From assembly GCA_963704585.1 (NCBI GenBank), contig OY969919.1, positions 1,240,001 to 1,304,000 on the forward strand: DNA of 64,000 nucleotides, read 5' to 3'. Within the stretch, counting starts at the first letter, position 1; every line of letters begins with the position of its first letter. A program made the translations under genes and the position numbers. Positions 24,548-33,405 of the stretch are shown here, piece after piece. Below the pieces are notes generated by a model that saw only the letters and a program-made list of their open reading frames with translations, had not been told where the DNA came from and made no database searches. The DNA is from Bog-756 sp963704585. GTDB taxonomy: Bacteria; Actinomycetota; Acidimicrobiia; Acidimicrobiales; RAAP-2.

Positions 24548-25636
24548 TCAGCCGGCGCCCTCGGCCAGCATCCGCTTGAGGTCGTCGAGGACCGGGATCG
24601 GTCCCGGGTCGATCCCCTCGTTGCCCGCCAGATGGAGGGAGACGAAGTCGCCGATCAGGGCCAGGTCGAAGAGCTGGGCGAGGTCGCCCTCGCCGGCGGC
24701 GCGCACCTCCACGACGTCCGCCACCACCTCCCGCAGGACCTCGGCGACCAGGTCGAAGCGCCGGGAGACCTGGGGGTGCTCGGCGTCGTGCCGGAGGTTG
24801 ACCAGGGTGATGAGCTGCCGGGTCGCGTCCCCGTGCTGGCCCCAGCCTGCCAGCTCGTTGTGGCAGAGCTCCGGATAGACGTTGCAGAAGGCGGGACACT
24901 TGGCGTTCTCGTTGACCTGCGCCTTCCAGCGCAGAGCCGCCGCGGCGCCGAGCGCTTGGGAGCTGTGGACGAGCGGGATGGTGCGGCCGATCTGCCTGGC
25001 GATCGTCTCGGCCCGGTTGCCCGGCCGCACGAGCTCGTCACGTCGGCGCCGGAGCTGGTCGACCGCCTGGTCGACCCACTGTGCCGCACCGGGGAAGAGC
25101 CCGACCTGCTCGAGCAGGATCAGCGGGGGCACCGCCATCGCCCCGAGCGCGGCGCGGGGTTGCGGGATCGTGGTGGGCACGGGGACGACCGGCACCTCCC
25201 AGTCGGCGGCCAGGCGCACGAGCTCGCCGCCTCCCGCGACCACCACCAGGGAGGCGCCCGCCTCGTAGGCGCCGGCCGACGCCTCGAGCGTCTCCTCGGT
25301 GTTGCCCGAGAACGACATCGCGAACACGAGCGTCCCGGTGCCGACGAAGTCGGGCGGTTCGTACCCCTTGACCACGGTGACCGGCACCGGCATGAACGGC
25401 GCCGCCACCGCGACGAGCACGTCGCCCGCGATCCCGCTCCCGCCCATGCCGAGGACGACCACGTGCTCGATCTGCTGGCGCGGCGGCAGGCCCCCGACGT
25501 CGCGCGCGGCCGCCGCGGCCGTAGCCACCTGCTCGGGAAGGTCGGCGGTCGCCCCCCACATGTCGAGGGAGTCCACCGGCAGCGGCGAGAGCCCCGCCAC
25601 CTCGGCCACCGCCTCGTCCCGCCCGGACGCGCTCAC
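24548..25636 (-). CDS. Bifunctional phosphoglucose/phosphomannose isomerase (SIS domain)
   Basis: A 362-aa protein with tandem SIS folds. It shows the family motifs VVVLGMGGSGIAGDVL near residue 60, AMSFSGNTEETLEA for the sugar phosphate, NENAKCPAFCNVYPELCHNE with the catalytic Glu/His region, and a C-terminal domain with NLRHDAEHPQVSRR. It interconverts fructose-6-phosphate with glucose- or mannose-6-phosphate and so feeds GDP-mannose synthesis together with the adjacent manB. The start GTG 25636 overlaps the upstream Trm112-like stop (GTGA). The manB-Trm112-SIS order is standard in actinobacteria. Confidence 0.88.
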   Translation of the reverse strand: MSASGRDEAVAEVAGLSPLPVDSLDMWGATADLPEQVATAAAAARDVGGLPPRQQIEHVVVLGMGGSGIAGDVLVAVAAPFMPVPVTVVKGYEPPDFVGTGTLVFAMSFSGNTEETLEASAGAYEAGASLVVVAGGGELVRLAADWEVPVVPVPTTIPQPRAALGAMAVPPLILLEQVGLFPGAAQWVDQAVDQLRRRRDELVRPGNRAETIARQIGRTIPLVHSSQALGAAAALRWKAQVNENAKCPAFCNVYPELCHNELAGWGQHGDATRQLITLVNLRHDAEHPQVSRRFDLVAEVLREVVADVVEVRAAGEGDLAQLFDLALIGDFVSLHLAGNEGIDPGPIPVLDDLKRMLAEGAG

Positions 25637-25878
25637 TCCCCCGCCGCCCCGCCGGTCTGCTGCGCGCCGCCCGCTTCCGACTTCGCCATCAGCCGGTCGT
25701 GCTCGGCGTCCCCCACGGACGTGGCCTCGTCGATGAGCATCACCGGGATCCCGTCGCGGACCGCGTAGCGGCGGTGGAGGCGCGGGTTGTAGAGCAGGTC
25801 CTCGTCGGCGAAGTACAGGAGCGGGCCCTTGTCGTCCGGGCACGCCAAGACGTCGATGAGCAGGGGGTCGAGCGTCAC
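25633..25878 (-). CDS. Trm112/UPF0434-like small protein
   Basis: An 81-aa protein with the Trm112p-like core LLIDVLACPDDKGPLLYF, YNPRLHRRYAVRDGIPVMLIDEA. Trm112 proteins activate methyltransferases in eukaryotes and archaea; the bacterial role is unclear. Only one cysteine is present in the CPDDKG turn, so no full zinc site is formed. The last 25 residues are polar and Gly/Ala rich. GTG 25878 is preceded by GAGAGGAAGG. It lies between manB and the SIS isomerase. Confidence 0.85.
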   Translation of the reverse strand: MTLDPLLIDVLACPDDKGPLLYFADEDLLYNPRLHRRYAVRDGIPVMLIDEATSVGDAEHDRLMAKSEAGGAQQTGGAAGE

Positions 25879-25928
25879 GTTGCCTTCCTCTCTCGTGGGT
25901 TCATGATGCCTCGCCGGGCGCCGACCGG

Positions 25929-27321
25929 TCAGTCGGCGAGCAGTCGTGCGATCGCGGCCTGGACCTCGCCGACATGGCGTGCGCACGACGCTTCGTCGGG
26001 AGCCTCGACGTTGAGGCGGAGCAGCGGCTCGGTGTTCGACGGCCGCAGGTTGTACCACCAATCCCCGCGGTCGACGGTGAGGCCGTCGAGCCGGTCGGCC
26101 GTGCCGAGCGTCCCGCCGGCCTCCTCGACCTCCTTGGCGAGCAGCTCGACCGCGCCGGGCGGATCGTCGACGGTCGTGTTGATCTCGCCCGAGTCCGCGT
26201 AGCGCCTGAAGGGCTCGAGCAGCTCGGAGAGCGGCCGGCCCGAGACGCTCATCAGCTCGAGCACGACCACGGCTGCGATGATGCCGGAGTCGGCCCGGTA
26301 GTTCTCGCGGAAGTAGTAGTGGCCGGAGTGCTCGCCGCCGAAGACAGCCCCTGTTTCGGCCATGACCTCCTTGATGAAGCTGTGGCCGACCTTCGTGCGC
26401 ACGCCCACGCCGCCCTGCTCGGCGATGACCTCGGGGACCACCCGCGAGCAGATGCAGTTGTAGAGGACCGTCGCACCCGGATGCTTCTCGAGCATCGACG
26501 ACGCCACGAGCGCGGTGGTCAGCGAGCCGGAGACCGGCTCGGTGCGCTCGTCGACGAGGAAGACCCGGTCGGCGTCGCCGTCGAATGCGAGCCCGACGTC
26601 GGCGCCGGTCTCGGCAACCACCCGGCGCAGCTCGGCGAGGTTCTCGGGTTGGATCGGGTCGGCGGGATGATTGGGGAACGTGCCGTCGAGCTCGGGGAAG
26701 AGGATCTCGACCTCGAAGGGGAGCCCGTCGAAGACCGCCGGCACGATGAGGCCGCCCATCCCGTTCGCGGTGTCCGCCACGACGCGCAGCGGCGCGAGCG
26801 CACCCACGTCGACGAAGGAGCGCACATGGTCCGCGTACTCGTCGAGGACCGACCGGTGCTCGAGCGATCCGAGGTGCGCCACGTCCGGCTCGGGCGGCTC
26901 CCCCTCGCCCCACGCGGTGAGCAGGGCCTCGGCGGTCGCCTCGATCTCGACGAGGCCGGTGTCCCGTCCGATCGGGCGCGCACCGGCCAGACAGAGCTTG
27001 AGCCCGTTGTACTGCGCGGGGTTGTGCGATGCCGTGAACATCGCGCCCGGCGCGTCGAGACTGCCCGCCGCGTAGTAGAGGAGGTCGGTCGATGCGAGCC
27101 CGAGATCCACGACGCCCACGCCCTCCGACCGCACCCCGTCGGCGAAGGCGGCGGCCAGTGCCTCGCCGGACGCGGCGCATGTCGCGGGCGACCAGCACGG
27201 TGGGAGCGCCGGCGAACTTCGCCACAGCCACGCCGATGGCCCGGAACTGCCGGGTGTTGAGCTGGTCCGGGACCACCCCTCGGATGTCGTAGGCCTTGAA
27301 GACGTCGGCGAGGCTGCGCAT
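25929..27321 (-). CDS. manB: Phosphomannomutase/phosphoglucomutase, frameshifted near codon 50
   Basis: The protein is complete only across two frames. From ATG 27321 the first 49 codons read MRSLADVFKAYDIRG... to LVARDMR. The rest is in another frame from SGEALAAAFADGVR to the stop at 25929. It includes the phosphoserine loop FTASHNPAQYNGLK, the metal-binding GLAFDGDADRVFLVD, GGEHSGHYYF for sugar recognition, and RPSNTEPLLRLNVE for the phosphate. The enzyme interconverts hexose-6-phosphate and hexose-1-phosphate for GDP-mannose. The shift is at 27171-27177, where the codons after ATG CGC need one base less. Both parts are well conserved, so I favour a sequence error over a dead gene. A TAGGAT hexamer lies 9 nt before the ATG. 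Confidence 0.85.
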
Positions 27322-27330
27322 GGCCGGGCC

Positions 27331-27336
27331 ATCCTA
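27331..27336 (-). promoter_or_regulatory. -10 of the manB operon (TAGGAT)
   Basis: TAGGAT lies 9 nt before ATG 27321 on the minus strand. Confidence 0.45.
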
Positions 27337-27475
27337 CGTCAGCACCTCCGGCGTCCCCGGTGGACCACGACGTGCTCGACGAGGCGCGCCGTGGCGCGAG
27401 GTGTCCAGGCATCAGCGTGTCGACGTGGGCGCGGACGCGAGCCGGTTCGAGTCGGCGGTGTGGGAGGATCACGCG

Positions 27476-29020
27476 GTGACCCCGCGGCCGGCCACGACGC
27501 GTTTCCGGAGTGCGGTGACGGCGGCCGTGCTCACCGCCACCCTCGTGGTCGCTCTCCCGCCGCAACGGATGGCCGTCGCGGACTCGGCGTCGCCGACGAG
27601 CCTCCACGTGATCGTCGGCACCGCGACGGACCGGACGACCGGCGGATACTGGCTGGTCGCCTCCGACGGCGGGGTGTTCGCGTTCGGGGCGCCGTTCCTC
27701 GGCTCGACCGGTGCCCTCGCCCTCGTCCGGCCGATCGTGGGGATGGCGGCCACGCCGGACGGTCGGGGCTACTGGCTGGTCGCGTCCGACGGCGGGATCT
27801 TCGCGTTCGGCGATGCGGGTTTCTTCGGCTCGATGGGCGGCCACCCGCTCGACCAGCCGATCGTCGGAATGGCCGCCGCGCCGGACGGCAAGGGCTACTG
27901 GCTCGTCGCGTCCGACGGCGGGATCTTCGCGTTCGGCGATGCGGGCTTCTCCGGCTCGATGGGCGGCCACCCGCTCGACCAGCCGATCGTGGGCATGGCG
28001 GCGACCCCGGACGGCGCGGGCTACTGGTGCGCCGCGGCCGACGGAGGGGTCTTCGCATTCGGCGATGCGACCTTCGCCGGCTCGACCGGGGGGATGACCC
28101 TCGCGTCGCCGGTGGTGGCCGTCGACCCGGGGCCGACGGGCGACGGGTACTGGCTCCTTGCAGGCGACGGCGGGGTGTTCTCCTTCGGGGCGCCGTTCGA
28201 GGGTGCCGCCGTCGGCCAGCTCCGGCGCGCGGCGGTCGCGCTCGGGACGACCGGCGGTGCGGGCTACCGGGTCGTCGCCACGGACGGCGAGGTCCACGCG
28301 TTCGGCGACGCGGGCATGCTCGGGCAGGTGTCCGTGCCGCCGGTGGCGGGCGAGACGATCGCGATCGATCCCGGGCATGACGGCGGCAACGGAGCCGCGC
28401 CTTCCGTCATCGACCAACCGATCGACGGCGGCGGCATCATCGAGCCGTGCGACACCGTCGGGACGGAGACCCCCGACGGGTACCCCGAGCACGCGTTCAA
28501 CTTCGACGTCGGTACGCGCCTCGCGTCGCTGCTCGCCGCGCAGGGGGCGACCGTCGTGTTGACGCGCACCACCGATGCCGGGGTCGGTCCGTGCGTCGAC
28601 GTCCGCGCCGCCATCGCCAATCTGGTGCACGCCGCCGCCGCGGTGTCGATCCACGCGGACGGCGGTCCGGTCGGGGGTCGCGGCTTCGACGTGATTGCAC
28701 CCGCGCCGGTGGTGAGCACGATCAGCGACAACACCGCGATCGTGCCCGCGTCCGACCAGCTCGCGGTCGCCGTCCGCAATTCGTTCTCCACCGACACCGG
28801 TGAGCCGCCCTCCGACTACGCGGGCACCGCGGGGATCGACGTGCGCGGGGATCTCGGCGGGCTCAACCTCTCGTCGGTCCCGAAGGTGCTCGTCGAGTGC
28901 GCCAACATGCAGAATCCCGCGGACGCGGCGCTGACCGAGAGCGCGACCTGGCGCCAGCAGGCCGCCCAGGGCCTGGCCGACGGGATCACCGCCTTCGTCT
29001 CGGCGGAGCAGGTGCCCTAA
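27476..29020 (+). CDS. Secreted N-acetylmuramoyl-L-alanine amidase with N-terminal repeats
   Basis: A 514-aa exported protein. A signal peptide (TAAVLTATLVVALPPQRMAVA) is followed by about six repeats of some 41 residues with the pattern GYWLVASDGG-x-FAFGDA-x-F-x-GS. These probably form a beta-propeller-like or solenoid domain (about residues 50-300). The C-terminal Amidase_3 domain has the zinc ligands in AIDPGHDGG, PEHAFNFDVG (Glu) and VSIHADGG, and the catalytic Glu in VLVECANMQN. It should cut the amide bond between muramic acid and the stem peptide. GTG 27476 has GGGAGG upstream. These repeats are common in Acidimicrobiia secreted proteins and their ligand is unknown. Confidence 0.85.
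   Translation: MTPRPATTRFRSAVTAAVLTATLVVALPPQRMAVADSASPTSLHVIVGTATDRTTGGYWLVASDGGVFAFGAPFLGSTGALALVRPIVGMAATPDGRGYWLVASDGGIFAFGDAGFFGSMGGHPLDQPIVGMAAAPDGKGYWLVASDGGIFAFGDAGFSGSMGGHPLDQPIVGMAATPDGAGYWCAAADGGVFAFGDATFAGSTGGMTLASPVVAVDPGPTGDGYWLLAGDGGVFSFGAPFEGAAVGQLRRAAVALGTTGGAGYRVVATDGEVHAFGDAGMLGQVSVPPVAGETIAIDPGHDGGNGAAPSVIDQPIDGGGIIEPCDTVGTETPDGYPEHAFNFDVGTRLASLLAAQGATVVLTRTTDAGVGPCVDVRAAIANLVHAAAAVSIHADGGPVGGRGFDVIAPAPVVSTISDNTAIVPASDQLAVAVRNSFSTDTGEPPSDYAGTAGIDVRGDLGGLNLSSVPKVLVECANMQNPADAALTESATWRQQAAQGLADGITAFVSAEQVP
27645..28380 (+). repeat. Six tandem coding repeats of about 123 bp in the amidase gene
   Basis: The repeats encode GYWLVASDGG-type units. Units two and three (about 27768-28013) are nearly identical at the DNA level, differing at only a few positions, which suggests a recent duplication or gene conversion. 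The later units are more diverged. Confidence 0.75.
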
Positions 29021-29075
29021 CGCTCGCGTCCGCTCCGGGTGACGGCCACGGCCACACGGCGGCCGGCACCCGGCG

Positions 29076-29696
29076 TCACTCCCCGCCGAGCAGAGCGACG
29101 ACGTCGGCCGCCCTCGCGTCACAGAGGTCGCCGAGTGCGGTGAGACGCTCCGCGAGGGAGTCGGTCACGAGGAGGCCCTGGAGGTCGAGCGTGCCGAGCG
29201 GGGCGAGGTCGCAGAGCTGCCAGCCGCGGTCCTCCGGCCGGTCGACCGGGCGCAGGTCGTGACGGATCGCCGGCACCGTGCCGAGCTCGGAGAGCAGTGC
29301 GCGGAGCCGGCGCACGGCGGCCTCGGCGACCGCGACCGCGGCGCCGTCCCCGTCGCCGTGCGCGCTGGGCGCGTCCGCGAGGTGCGCGACCGGGTACGGG
29401 TCGTCGGGGCACCATTCGTCGATCCGCACCCGACGCTCGCCGGTGGCCCGCACTGCGAGCCGGCCACCGCCGACCTCCGCGACGTCGGTGATGCGGGCGA
29501 CCGTCCCGACGTCGAAGCGCTGGTCGCCACCGCCGACCTCAGACCCCCGGGCGATCAGCACGACGCCGAACAAGCCGTCCCCGCGGATGCACTCGGCCAT
29601 CATCGCCTGGTAGCGCTCCTCGAAGACGTGGAGCGCGAGGGTGCCGCCGGGGAAGAGCACCGTCGAGAGGGGGAACATCGGGCTCGGTGCCGACAC
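29076..29696 (-). CDS. LON peptidase substrate-binding domain protein
   Basis: A 206-aa stand-alone LON N-terminal domain (PUA-like fold): MFPLSTVLFPGGTLALHVFEERYQAM, GLFGVVLIARGSEVGGG, VGTVARITDVAEVGGGRLAV, then a helical half ending LLVTDSLAERLTALGDL. There is no ATPase or protease part. Such proteins are widespread and their role is unclear (cereblon-like ligand binding or substrate selection). The start is GTG 29696. It follows the large membrane protein gene by 13 bp on the same strand and is convergent to the amidase gene. Confidence 0.85.
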   Translation of the reverse strand: MSAPSPMFPLSTVLFPGGTLALHVFEERYQAMMAECIRGDGLFGVVLIARGSEVGGGDQRFDVGTVARITDVAEVGGGRLAVRATGERRVRIDEWCPDDPYPVAHLADAPSAHGDGDGAAVAVAEAAVRRLRALLSELGTVPAIRHDLRPVDRPEDRGWQLCDLAPLGTLDLQGLLVTDSLAERLTALGDLCDARAADVVALLGGE

Positions 29697-29709
29697 GCGG
29701 ACGCGGACC

Positions 29710-32229
29710 TCAGTCGGTCGGGGGTGCGGGCGGCGGCTTCGGCCCCGACGGCGAAGCCGAAGCGGCTGCGAACCGCCGGTCCCGCCGCGCGCGCCGTGCC
29801 CGGCGCTCGACGACTGCGACGGCGACCGCCGCGGCGACCGCCAGCAGGGTGATCACCTGCCCGATGTCGTCCGCCGCCGAGCGGCCGTAGGTCAGGGTGA
29901 CGTCGTGGCCCGTCGGCACCACCACCATGAGGTTGGGCGCGACGCGCCAGGGGCCGGCCGCGTTCGAGGCATGCCAGTTCGGGAAGTAGGAGACCTTGAC
30001 CTCGACGGGCGTCCCGACCCGGTCGACGTGGAAGGAGATCGAGTTGTCGGACTGGGTCACCCGCGAGACGACCGTGGGCGGCTCGGGAACGGCACGCGGG
30101 GTGGTGTCCCCCGTCGAGATGCGCGTCCAGCTGGCCGGCCCGTCGGCCGCGGGCACCACGTTCCACCGTGCGGGGGAGTCGTACCAGGTGGCCGCGGGCC
30201 CGAGCCAGCTCGGCTGGCCCGGGCCGACCCCCTTCCAGACGACCGGTCGGTTGGCGAGCGGGACGACCATCGCCGTGTCGCTGATCCGGTAGACCTTCCA
30301 CGTGGTGTCGAGCGCCTGGCCGTTGTAGCTGGTGCTCCACGGTCCGGTCTGCGCGACCAGGGTCGCGCTCGGATCGGCCGCGGCGGCCTGCTCGACGGTC
30401 GTCGACGCCGCGAGCAGATAGCGCACGCCGAGCTGCTGGAGGTGCTCGATGCCGAGCGGCACGTCGAGCCCCCCGTAGGTGAATCCCTGCGGGGTGACCG
30501 CGTCGGACGGGGCGACCGAAAGCTCGTTCTGGTTGATGAAGTGGAACGGCGTGGTGGACGCCGACTCGAACAGGAGGCCCTCCATCGAGTCGATGCACCC
30601 GTTGGTCCAGTAGGGCAGCAGCATGAGCGACATCGTCGTGCCGAACCGGTTCTCCGACTCGTCGTACTCCCACATCGCACGCCCGCAGCCCTGGGTCGCG
30701 CCGACCCTGGCCATCATCTGGACGACCGCGTGGTACTCGGGATAGTCGGGCTTGCCCTCGTAGCCGGAGTAGTTCCATGCCGCCCACGCGCTCGGCTGGT
30801 TCTGGCCGACGTTGATGCCGATGCTCGCGAGCGTCGACGCGGGCAGCACGAGCGGGGGCACCACCGCGACGCACGCTGCGGCGAGGGCGACGAGCGGCCC
30901 GGCGAACGCGCCGGGGGGTGTCGCGCCGTAAGCCGGGCGCCGGTAGCGGCTGATGCGGATGCCCGGGCGCCACGGGATCCCCTGGGCCGCGCCCAGTCGC
31001 TCCCGGATCACGAGCACCCACCGCTCGAGCCGCCGTCGACGGTTCCAGCGCGCGACCGCGGCGACGGTCTCGCCGAGCGCGTACCCCGCCAGCAGGTAGA
31101 GGCAGAGGAACCAGAACGGGAGGAACCGGACGTTGTAGAGCTTGCCGGCGGGGTCGAGACAGACCGTCGCGGCCGACATCGCGGCCATCACCACGAGGAA
31201 GAGGGCGATGCGGTTCCGCCGCACCACCATCGCGACGATCCCGACCGCGTCCGCGACGACCACCCACCGCGCGCCGCCCGGGAACAGCAGGTGGGGGAAG
31301 TCCCCGACGTTCGTGTACCCCATGTCCGTCGTGTACGACTGCTCGAGCGCGAAGGGCACGAGCCACCAGGCGGTGAGCCCCACCCCGATCGCGCCGGCCA
31401 CCGCCGACCAGGCGACCCTCCCACCCCACCGGCGCCGGGCGACCGCGCCAACCGCGGTGCGCCGGACCGACCGTCGCAGGTCTGCGTCGAGGAGCAGCAG
31501 GACCACCGCCCCGGCCGCGACGAACATCGCGGGCAGCAGATGGCAGAGGAGCGTGGCCGCGAAGAGGACCGCGGCGAGCGCCCGGTGCCTCCCGGTACGG
31601 AGGCCGGTCGCGAGGAGGCCGAGGAAGACCAGCGCGATCGAGAGGGAGAGGGAGAAGGAGTACTCGCCGGCCAGCGTCGAGAGCAGGTTGCCCCCGTCGA
31701 TCGAGTAGCTCGACTCGAAGAGGTAGGGCAGCGTGGCCGCCGCCAGGCAGGCGGGCAGCGGGTCGCGCAGGCCGGCGAGCCGACCGAACGCCCACGCGCA
31801 GAGGGGAAGGAGCAGCGTACCGAGGACGGTCACCAGCTTGAAGGCGACGTCGTAGGTGAACACGGCGTTGAGGACGACGACGAGCAGCCCGGGCAGCGGG
31901 AAGTAGAAGGTGTAGAGGGGGAAGCCGTCGTACCAGCCGGGATCCCAGCCGGTGAGCTGGCCGTGGGTGAGCAGATGCGCCTTCAAGAACGCGGGCAGGG
32001 CGACGTGGGCGCCCGTGTCGCCGCCGGCGGTGGTCGTCGACGTGAAGAGGAGCGAGGGGTGGAGCTGGGTGAACGCCACGACGGTCACCCCCACGATCAC
32101 GAGCGCGTTCGCCCACGCGGGCCACGTCGAGCGTCGGGTCAGCCGGTGGAGCAGGCCCGCCGGTCGCGGTTCCTGCCCGTGCCGGAGGGCGGCCGGGGCG
32201 GCCTCGGACGCCGCGAGGTCGACCGCCAT
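29710..32229 (-). CDS. Large polytopic membrane protein, PTPS-related family
   Basis: An 839-aa membrane protein resembling the '6-pyruvoyl-tetrahydropterin synthase-related' membrane family, which looks like polyprenol-sugar-dependent glycosyltransferases or YfhO-type proteins. The first helix starts near residue 40 (ANALVIVGVTVVAF). The short loop GGDTGAHVALPAFLKAHLL with GWDPGWYDGFPLYTFYFP is a typical first extracytoplasmic loop. About 10-12 helices follow. An external domain of about 300 residues comes after residue 500, and one last helix (VITLLAVAAAVAVAV) lies near the C-terminus. A role in cell-envelope glycan transfer or assembly is inference. It sits 1 bp after the CPBP protease gene, so they are co-transcribed. 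Confidence 0.7.
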   Translation of the reverse strand: MAVDLAASEAAPAALRHGQEPRPAGLLHRLTRRSTWPAWANALVIVGVTVVAFTQLHPSLLFTSTTTAGGDTGAHVALPAFLKAHLLTHGQLTGWDPGWYDGFPLYTFYFPLPGLLVVVLNAVFTYDVAFKLVTVLGTLLLPLCAWAFGRLAGLRDPLPACLAAATLPYLFESSYSIDGGNLLSTLAGEYSFSLSLSIALVFLGLLATGLRTGRHRALAAVLFAATLLCHLLPAMFVAAGAVVLLLLDADLRRSVRRTAVGAVARRRWGGRVAWSAVAGAIGVGLTAWWLVPFALEQSYTTDMGYTNVGDFPHLLFPGGARWVVVADAVGIVAMVVRRNRIALFLVVMAAMSAATVCLDPAGKLYNVRFLPFWFLCLYLLAGYALGETVAAVARWNRRRRLERWVLVIRERLGAAQGIPWRPGIRISRYRRPAYGATPPGAFAGPLVALAAACVAVVPPLVLPASTLASIGINVGQNQPSAWAAWNYSGYEGKPDYPEYHAVVQMMARVGATQGCGRAMWEYDESENRFGTTMSLMLLPYWTNGCIDSMEGLLFESASTTPFHFINQNELSVAPSDAVTPQGFTYGGLDVPLGIEHLQQLGVRYLLAASTTVEQAAAADPSATLVAQTGPWSTSYNGQALDTTWKVYRISDTAMVVPLANRPVVWKGVGPGQPSWLGPAATWYDSPARWNVVPAADGPASWTRISTGDTTPRAVPEPPTVVSRVTQSDNSISFHVDRVGTPVEVKVSYFPNWHASNAAGPWRVAPNLMVVVPTGHDVTLTYGRSAADDIGQVITLLAVAAAVAVAVVERRARRARRDRRFAAASASPSGPKPPPAPPTD

Positions 32230-32230
32230 C

Positions 32231-33304
32231 TCAGAACGGAGGGCGCACGACGGTCATGACCGGCGCCACGACCGCGAGCAGGGCCATGCCGTTGAACGTC
32301 GCGTGGGCGACCATGTTCATGCCCAGCCGGCCGGTGCGGTAGGAGACGAACCCGAGGATCACCCCGAAGATCGCGAGCCCGAGGAGCTGGAGCGACTCGG
32401 CGTGGGCGAGGCCGAAGAGGATCCCGCTGACCGCGATGGCGAGCGCCGGGCCGACCCACCTGCCGATCGTGCCGAAGAGCCGTGCGAGCGCCCGCAGCAG
32501 GAGGCCCCGGAAGAAGAGCTCCTCGAAGAACGGCGCCCCGACCACGGTGCAGAGCACGACGAGCGCGTAGCCGAGCCCGTGCGACGCACCGGTGATCCGC
32601 TGGCCGGGGGCGTTGAAGCGCTGGTTGAAGTTGTGCACGTGGTCGGCGATCGGCAGGTAGACGATCCCGACGAGGATCTGCCCGCCGATGCCGATCGGGA
32701 TCCCGATCAGGTCGATCACCCGGAACCGGAGGCCGAGGTCCCGGACGAGGCTGCCGGTCCCGCGGACGGCGCTCGCCAGCCACGAGGCGCCGAAGAAGCC
32801 GATCCAGAGCCCGAAGAGCGTCGAGACGATGTACCAGGTCGGCGGCTCGCTGAGCCGCGCGATCGCGCTCAGCGAGTGGACGTTGCCACTGGCCGCCGCG
32901 GTGATCGAGACGAAGACGACGGCGACGATCTGGCCACCGAGGAAGCCGAGCGCGGCGAAGAGCAGCCAGAGCCATGCGGCCGAGCGGGTCGCGGGGGCTG
33001 CGCCCGCGGCGAGCAGCTCGCCGAGCGAGTGCCACCAGGAGGCGGGACCCCGTTCCTCTCGTTCCACGCTCGCGGGAGATGGCGGTCCGGGCGGCGGTGG
33101 CGGTGGCATGGGTGGCGGCGCCCACGCCGGAGCCCCCGACCACCCGTGGGGCGGGGTCGCCGGTGGTGGAGGCAGCCAGTCCGCAGACGGGGTCGTCGTG
33201 CCCCCGTCAGGAGGGATCGCCCCGCCGGGAGGCACCGGCGTCCCCGCGGGGACGCTGTCGGCGGTCGCGGCGGAGTCGGATCCATGGTCGGACCGCTCGA
33301 TCAC
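32231..33304 (-). CDS. CPBP family intramembrane glutamic protease
   Basis: A 357-aa CAAX/Abi (CPBP) protein. The N-terminal 90 residues are a Pro/Gly/Trp-rich cytoplasmic tail, followed by about eight helices. The catalytic motifs are complete: FFEELFFRGLLLRALAR (EE-x-x-x-R), SGILFGLAHAES (F-x-x-x-H) and MNMVAHATFNGMAL (H-x-x-x-N). Substrates are unknown. GTG 33304 is chosen because it is 7 nt after TATCGT, and longer frames run into the divergent ftsH promoter. It is divergent from ftsH, another membrane protease. Confidence 0.87.
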   Translation of the reverse strand: MIERSDHGSDSAATADSVPAGTPVPPGGAIPPDGGTTTPSADWLPPPPATPPHGWSGAPAWAPPPMPPPPPPGPPSPASVEREERGPASWWHSLGELLAAGAAPATRSAAWLWLLFAALGFLGGQIVAVVFVSITAAASGNVHSLSAIARLSEPPTWYIVSTLFGLWIGFFGASWLASAVRGTGSLVRDLGLRFRVIDLIGIPIGIGGQILVGIVYLPIADHVHNFNQRFNAPGQRITGASHGLGYALVVLCTVVGAPFFEELFFRGLLLRALARLFGTIGRWVGPALAIAVSGILFGLAHAESLQLLGLAIFGVILGFVSYRTGRLGMNMVAHATFNGMALLAVVAPVMTVVRPPF

Positions 33305-33311
33305 CCTGCCC

Positions 33312-33317
33312 ACGATA
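33312..33317 (-). promoter_or_regulatory. -10 of the CPBP protease operon (TATCGT)
   Basis: TATCGT lies 7 nt before GTG 33304 on the minus strand; leaderless spacing. Confidence 0.45.
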
Positions 33318-33393
33318 CCGAGCAGGCTCGTGCCGACGGCGGCGGGGTCATGCATCCAGGCGTCGCGATGCGTCAGTTCTGGCCGGGCGCGCG

Positions 33394-33399
33394 TACCAT
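33394..33399 (+). promoter_or_regulatory. -10 of ftsH (TACCAT)
   Basis: TACCAT lies 6 nt before GTG 33406; leaderless spacing. Confidence 0.5.
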
Positions 33400-33405
33400 G
33401 AAGAG

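Noticed and set aside
27645..28380. Regular tandem repeats that could suggest a CRISPR array
   Set aside because: The units are in frame, about 123 bp, without spacers, and encode a repeated protein module.
29641..32259. An 872-codon open frame opposite the large membrane protein gene
   Set aside because: Arg/Glu/Gly-rich antisense artefact; the minus-strand frame has clear membrane helices and family-like motifs.
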